Both the position numbers and the translations under genes were made by a program. Shown one piece after another: positions 6,515-9,309 of a DNA stretch of 9,309 nt. The stretch spans positions 1 through 9,309 of the forward strand of contig CANQHH010000042.1 of assembly GCA_947623615.1 (NCBI GenBank). Direction: 5' to 3'. Within the stretch, counting starts at the first letter, position 1, and the number at the start of each line of letters is the position of its first letter. Below the pieces are notes generated by a model. That model searched no databases. It saw only the letters and a list, made by a program, of their open reading frames with translations, and had not been told where the DNA came from. Origin of the DNA: an uncultured Clostridia bacterium (GTDB lineage Bacteria > Bacillota > Clostridia > TANB77 > CAG-508).

Positions 6515-6543
6515 ATTTTATTACAAGTTTTTTGTAAAGTCAA
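6515..6543 (-). promoter_or_regulatory. Distal sigma-A promoter of the 298-residue protein gene, with a palindromic spacer
   Basis: On the minus strand TTGACT (6538-6543) and TAAAAT (6515-6520), each 5 of 6, are 17 bases apart. The spacer itself is an exact dyad, TTACAA-AAAAC-TTGTAA, which could be an operator. It begins about 15 bases after the acyl-CoA synthetase stop. No hairpin terminator is visible between the two genes. Confidence 0.5.
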
Positions 6544-6557
6544 GGGGATTTATCGAT

Positions 6558-8426
6558 TTATTTGTCTTTTTTTAGTTCTTCAAATCTTTTTATTTTCATG
6601 GTAGTTGTTTTGACAAAATCATCATGTTTAATCTCTAATTTCTTAATAGCTTTATATGAAGTCAATTTCTTATTTACCTCTTTTATTTTTTCCCATATTA
6701 TTTTATAAATTTCTTCGTCCGTTAATTTTTTATTATATCTCTCTTCTATCTCTTCATAATCTGGAATTACCTTTACCGATATTATTAATTCTTTTCCTTC
6801 TTTTTTATCAGGCTTTCCATATACCATACATTCTTTTATTTCTGGTATATTTGATAGCATTATTTCTATTTCCTCTGGATAAATATTTTTTCCATTCTGA
6901 GTTACTATAACATTTTTGCATCTTCCTGTAATATATAAAAAGCCATCTTTATCTAAATATCCTATATCACCTGAACGAAACCATCTTTCGCCATTCTCCT
7001 CAAAAATAGCCTCTTTAGTTGCCTCTTCATCCTCATAATATCCAAGCATTAATGTTTTACTTTTTATTAAAATTTCGCCTTCTCCATTTTCATTTGGATT
7101 ATCAATTCTTAGTTCTGCACATACTACAGCTTTTCCGGCAGAGCCCACTTTAGTTTGAAAATCTGGTGTTAAAGCAGCTATAGGAGCTGTTTCTGTTAAT
7201 CCATATCCTTGTAAAAATGTTATTCCAATATCTTCTATCCATTTTCCTATCTTAGCATCTATCGGTGCCGCAGCTGAAACTATTATTCTGATTTTACCAC
7301 CTAAGTTTTCATATATTTCTGCAAACACCTTTCTCTTTATGTCTATTCCAAGATTTTTCAACGCATTTGTTACATGAATCATAGAATTAACTAGTCCATC
7401 TTTTTTACTCTTTTTTATATTATCATTTATTTTTTTATATAAATTTTCTACTAATAATGGAACTGTTAATATTGCTGTTGGATTTGTTTCTTTTAAATCT
7501 GGAACAATATATTTTAATCCTTGACATATACTTATAGATGCTCCCATTGCAAATGGATACAAAAATCCAATTGACGATTCATATGTATGATGTAATGGTA
7601 ATATAGACATTAATCTATCTTCTGGTTTTAAGTCAACATAAGCAGAAGCTGCATTCACATTCTCTGCTAAATTTCTGTTACATAGCATAACTCCTTTTGC
7701 ATTCGAAGTCGTTCCTGAAGTAAATAGCAAAACTTTAAATTCATATTGATCAATTTCACAATTCATAAAACTATTATCACCATTTTGTACGAGCAATTTA
7801 CCTTGTTCAATTAAATTTTCTATCCCAACAAATCTTCCATTTTTTTCATTATCTGAATTCATTTGAACAAAATACTTAATATTAGGTAGCTTTTCAGCTA
7901 CCTTTTTTATTACATCAGCTTTTTTGGTTGAATAAATTACACACTCAACTTTTGCTCTTCTCAAAACGTTTTCTATTTCATTTTCTGGTAATTCTTTATC
8001 TATTGGCACTGCAACTCCAGCACCACATAACATTGTCATATATGATACATACCAATAATGGGTATTTTCACCTATTATTGCAACTCTAGAATCTTTTAAT
8101 CCTAATTTTCTCGTCAATGCCGTTCCTAATCCTATAACTTCATTTTTAAATTGATTATATGTAGTCTCTATCCACTCACCTTTTGGATTAGTCTTTTCTA
8201 CCAAAAAAACTCTATCAGCATACTTTTTTGAACTATTTACAAATATTTCTTTTATTGTTTTAAAATTTGTTCCTTTATAATTTTTTATCTCTTTTTTTTC
8301 TATATTTTGTTGTGCTTTTTTAAGTTCTTCATAATCAACATTTACTTCGTCTATTTCTGATAGACCTTTCATTTTAAATTTTGGAAATTTAAAATTAGGC
8401 ACTTTAAAGTCCTTTAAGATTCTCAT
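6558..8426 (-). CDS. Long-chain-fatty-acid--CoA ligase (AMP-forming)
   Basis: This complete 622-residue ANL-superfamily enzyme would activate fatty acids with ATP and CoA through an acyl-adenylate. Visible motifs: the P-loop A3 motif LLFTSGTTSNAKGVML (233-248); QGYGLTETAP (406-415); GEGEILIKSKTLMLGYY (448-464); RWFRSGDIGYLDKDGFLY (481-498) followed by ITGRCKN (499-505); and the C-terminal TTTMKIKR, whose Lys 611 occupies the catalytic A10 position. Length and motif set fit the long-chain acyl-CoA synthetase group better than acetyl-CoA synthetases or NRPS domains, but chain-length preference cannot be read from sequence. The first 25 residues are basic and aromatic (repeated KF/PKF), possibly a peripheral membrane contact. 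The ATG has GGGGTG at 8433-8438. The gene follows a TetR regulator by 11 nt, so translational coupling and regulation by an acyl-CoA-responsive regulator are likely. Nothing looks truncated. Confidence 0.92.
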   Translation of the reverse strand: MRILKDFKVPNFKFPKFKMKGLSEIDEVNVDYEELKKAQQNIEKKEIKNYKGTNFKTIKEIFVNSSKKYADRVFLVEKTNPKGEWIETTYNQFKNEVIGLGTALTRKLGLKDSRVAIIGENTHYWYVSYMTMLCGAGVAVPIDKELPENEIENVLRRAKVECVIYSTKKADVIKKVAEKLPNIKYFVQMNSDNEKNGRFVGIENLIEQGKLLVQNGDNSFMNCEIDQYEFKVLLFTSGTTSNAKGVMLCNRNLAENVNAASAYVDLKPEDRLMSILPLHHTYESSIGFLYPFAMGASISICQGLKYIVPDLKETNPTAILTVPLLVENLYKKINDNIKKSKKDGLVNSMIHVTNALKNLGIDIKRKVFAEIYENLGGKIRIIVSAAAPIDAKIGKWIEDIGITFLQGYGLTETAPIAALTPDFQTKVGSAGKAVVCAELRIDNPNENGEGEILIKSKTLMLGYYEDEEATKEAIFEENGERWFRSGDIGYLDKDGFLYITGRCKNVIVTQNGKNIYPEEIEIMLSNIPEIKECMVYGKPDKKEGKELIISVKVIPDYEEIEERYNKKLTDEEIYKIIWEKIKEVNKKLTSYKAIKKLEIKHDDFVKTTTMKIKRFEELKKDK

Positions 8427-8432
8427 ATATTA

Positions 8433-8438
8433 CACCCC
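8433..8438 (-). promoter_or_regulatory. Ribosome binding site of the acyl-CoA ligase, touching the TetR stop codon
   Basis: GGGGTG on the minus strand begins with the last base of the TetR TAG (8438-8440) and lies six bases before the ligase ATG. Ribosomes ending the regulator would be placed at the next start, so the two products are probably translationally coupled. Confidence 0.6.
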
Positions 8439-9010
8439 TATTTTGCTTTAGCTAATTTTTTTATAAATAAATTATCAACCTCTGAAAATAACTCATTAAT
8501 ATTTATATCTCCTCCATGTCTCATTTTATATATATAACTTGAACATGTAAATCCAAATATTCCTGATGCTATAATATTACTATCTCCAGATATAATTTCT
8601 CCTGTTTCTATTCCATATTTTACTATTTCTTCTATCATTTGAATATATTCAAAAACATATTTTTTACATAATTGACTACGCGAATCCTGACCCCATATTT
8701 GACTTAATATTATTGTCATAAAACTTTCATATTTAAATAATATTTTTATCTGTATCAAAATAATTGCTCTTATTTTATCAATTGTATTATCCATTTTAGA
8801 AGTTTTTATACTAATACTATTTTTTAATAACTTAACTCCTTCCTCAACTAAAAAACTAAATATTTCTTCTTTACTTGAGAAATGATAATACAATGTCCCT
8901 TTAGCAACTCCAACTGTAGCCGTAATTTCTTCTATACTAGTTCCATCATAGCCCTTATCTGCAAACAATTTCATCGATGCTTCAAAAATTTTTCTTTTTG
9001 TTTTATTCAT
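8438..9010 (-). CDS. TetR/AcrR-family transcriptional regulator, probable regulator of the adjacent acyl-CoA ligase
   Basis: This complete 190-residue protein has a classic TetR N-terminal DNA-binding domain: helix 1 at about 4-18 (RKIFEASMKLFADKGYDGTS spans 6-25), and a helix-turn-helix at about 26-45 with VAKGTLYYHFSSKEEIF at 35-51. Residues 55-190 form the usual variable all-helical ligand and dimer domain. TetR regulators next to acyl-CoA ligases often sense acyl-CoA (FadR type). That role is inferred from position, since the ligand domain alone does not identify the ligand. The ATG at 9010 has AGGTG at 9022-9026. The gene sits 29 bases after an MreB-type gene and 11 bases before the ligase, all in one direction. 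I see no promoter or clear palindromic operator in the short gap upstream. Transcription probably enters from mreB or from a site inside it. Confidence 0.9.
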   Translation of the reverse strand: MNKTKRKIFEASMKLFADKGYDGTSIEEITATVGVAKGTLYYHFSSKEEIFSFLVEEGVKLLKNSISIKTSKMDNTIDKIRAIILIQIKILFKYESFMTIILSQIWGQDSRSQLCKKYVFEYIQMIEEIVKYGIETGEIISGDSNIIASGIFGFTCSSYIYKMRHGGDININELFSEVDNLFIKKLAKAK

Positions 9011-9039
9011 AATATTTTCTTCACCTTTTTATTACTTAA

Positions 9040-9309
9040 TTACTTTTTTCTTCCATCTAACGAATCTAAATCATCTAATGCTTTTCCTGTTCCTAAAGCA
9101 ACACATGATACAGCCTCTTGCGCAATCATTACATTTATACCAGTTTTAGCTTGTAACAATTTATCTAACCCATCTACTAAGCAACCTCCACCTGTCATAT
9201 ATATTCCTCTATCACTTATATCTGCTGCAAGTTCTGGAGGCGTTTTTTCTAATACTGAATGTACACAATCTACAATCATCATTGCTGGTTCAATAAGCGC
9301 TTCTAGCAT
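9040..9309 (-). CDS. mreB: MreB/Mbl-type actin homologue, C-terminal 89 residues only
   Basis: The frame is open to the window edge. The Met at the edge is internal, because MreB proteins are usually about 335-345 residues and this covers only the last quarter. Recognisable family features are the EKTPPELAADI segment (about 21-31), then GIYMTGGGCLVDGLDKLL (35-52), where the TGGG is the nucleotide-binding adenosine motif, and the closing CVALGTGKALDD (69-80). MreB polymerises under the membrane and guides peptidoglycan synthesis in rod-shaped cells. The paralogues MreB, Mbl and MreBH cannot be separated from this piece, so the symbol is tentative. The 29-base gap to the TetR gene suggests cotranscription. 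No terminator follows the stop at 9040. Confidence 0.85.
   Translation of the reverse strand: MLEALIEPAMMIVDCVHSVLEKTPPELAADISDRGIYMTGGGCLVDGLDKLLQAKTGINVMIAQEAVSCVALGTGKALDDLDSLDGRKK

Noticed and set aside
6656..6910. 84-residue hydrophobic plus-strand open frame inside the acyl-CoA ligase gene
   Set aside because: The Leu/Phe/Tyr richness is what the complement of Glu/Lys-rich codons gives. It has no start signals.

Overview
The window is strongly AT-rich. Every gene I can support lies on the minus strand, so transcription runs from high to low coordinates. The low GC, the Gram-positive surface machinery (sortase, LPXTG-type motif, thioester-domain adhesin), the GAAGGG-type ribosome binding sites and the protein families point to a Clostridia-like Firmicute, possibly gut-associated. 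I cannot name a species.

Layout in transcription order. (1) 9309-6558: the C-terminal end of an MreB-type actin, then a TetR regulator, then a long-chain acyl-CoA synthetase. The gaps are short (29 and 11 nt), consistent with one operon; the TetR stop overlaps the synthetase ribosome binding site. (2) 6557-5453: a single gene for an unrecognised 298-residue helical protein, with two candidate tandem sigma-A promoters in front and a strong hairpin terminator behind. (3) 5450-3263: a candidate promoter, a class D-like sortase, then a secreted thioester-domain (TED/TQXA) surface protein whose reading frame is split in two near a run of seven A residues. (4) 3215-1822: a near-consensus promoter and a HlyC/CorC-type CNNM-CBS membrane protein. 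(5) 1815-1: another promoter and a membrane-anchored WG-repeat protein that runs off the window.

The most interesting part is the sortase/TED pair. It looks like a dedicated surface-display module, but the substrate is atypical in four ways. Its frame is broken at a homopolymer. The thioester Gln position reads Asn (TNIA rather than TQxA). The usual isopeptide Lys of the SpaA/Cna_B domain appears to be Met. The LPRTG motif is followed by a single Phe and a stop, with no membrane segment or charged tail. This is either a decaying adhesin, a phase-variable one, or a divergent form that works differently. A Spo0A-box-like dyad lies just upstream of the module's putative promoter.

The gaps between genes are all below 300 bases. 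They hold the promoters, one terminator and a few short inverted repeats. I see no rRNA, tRNA, CRISPR array, insertion sequence or clear riboswitch.
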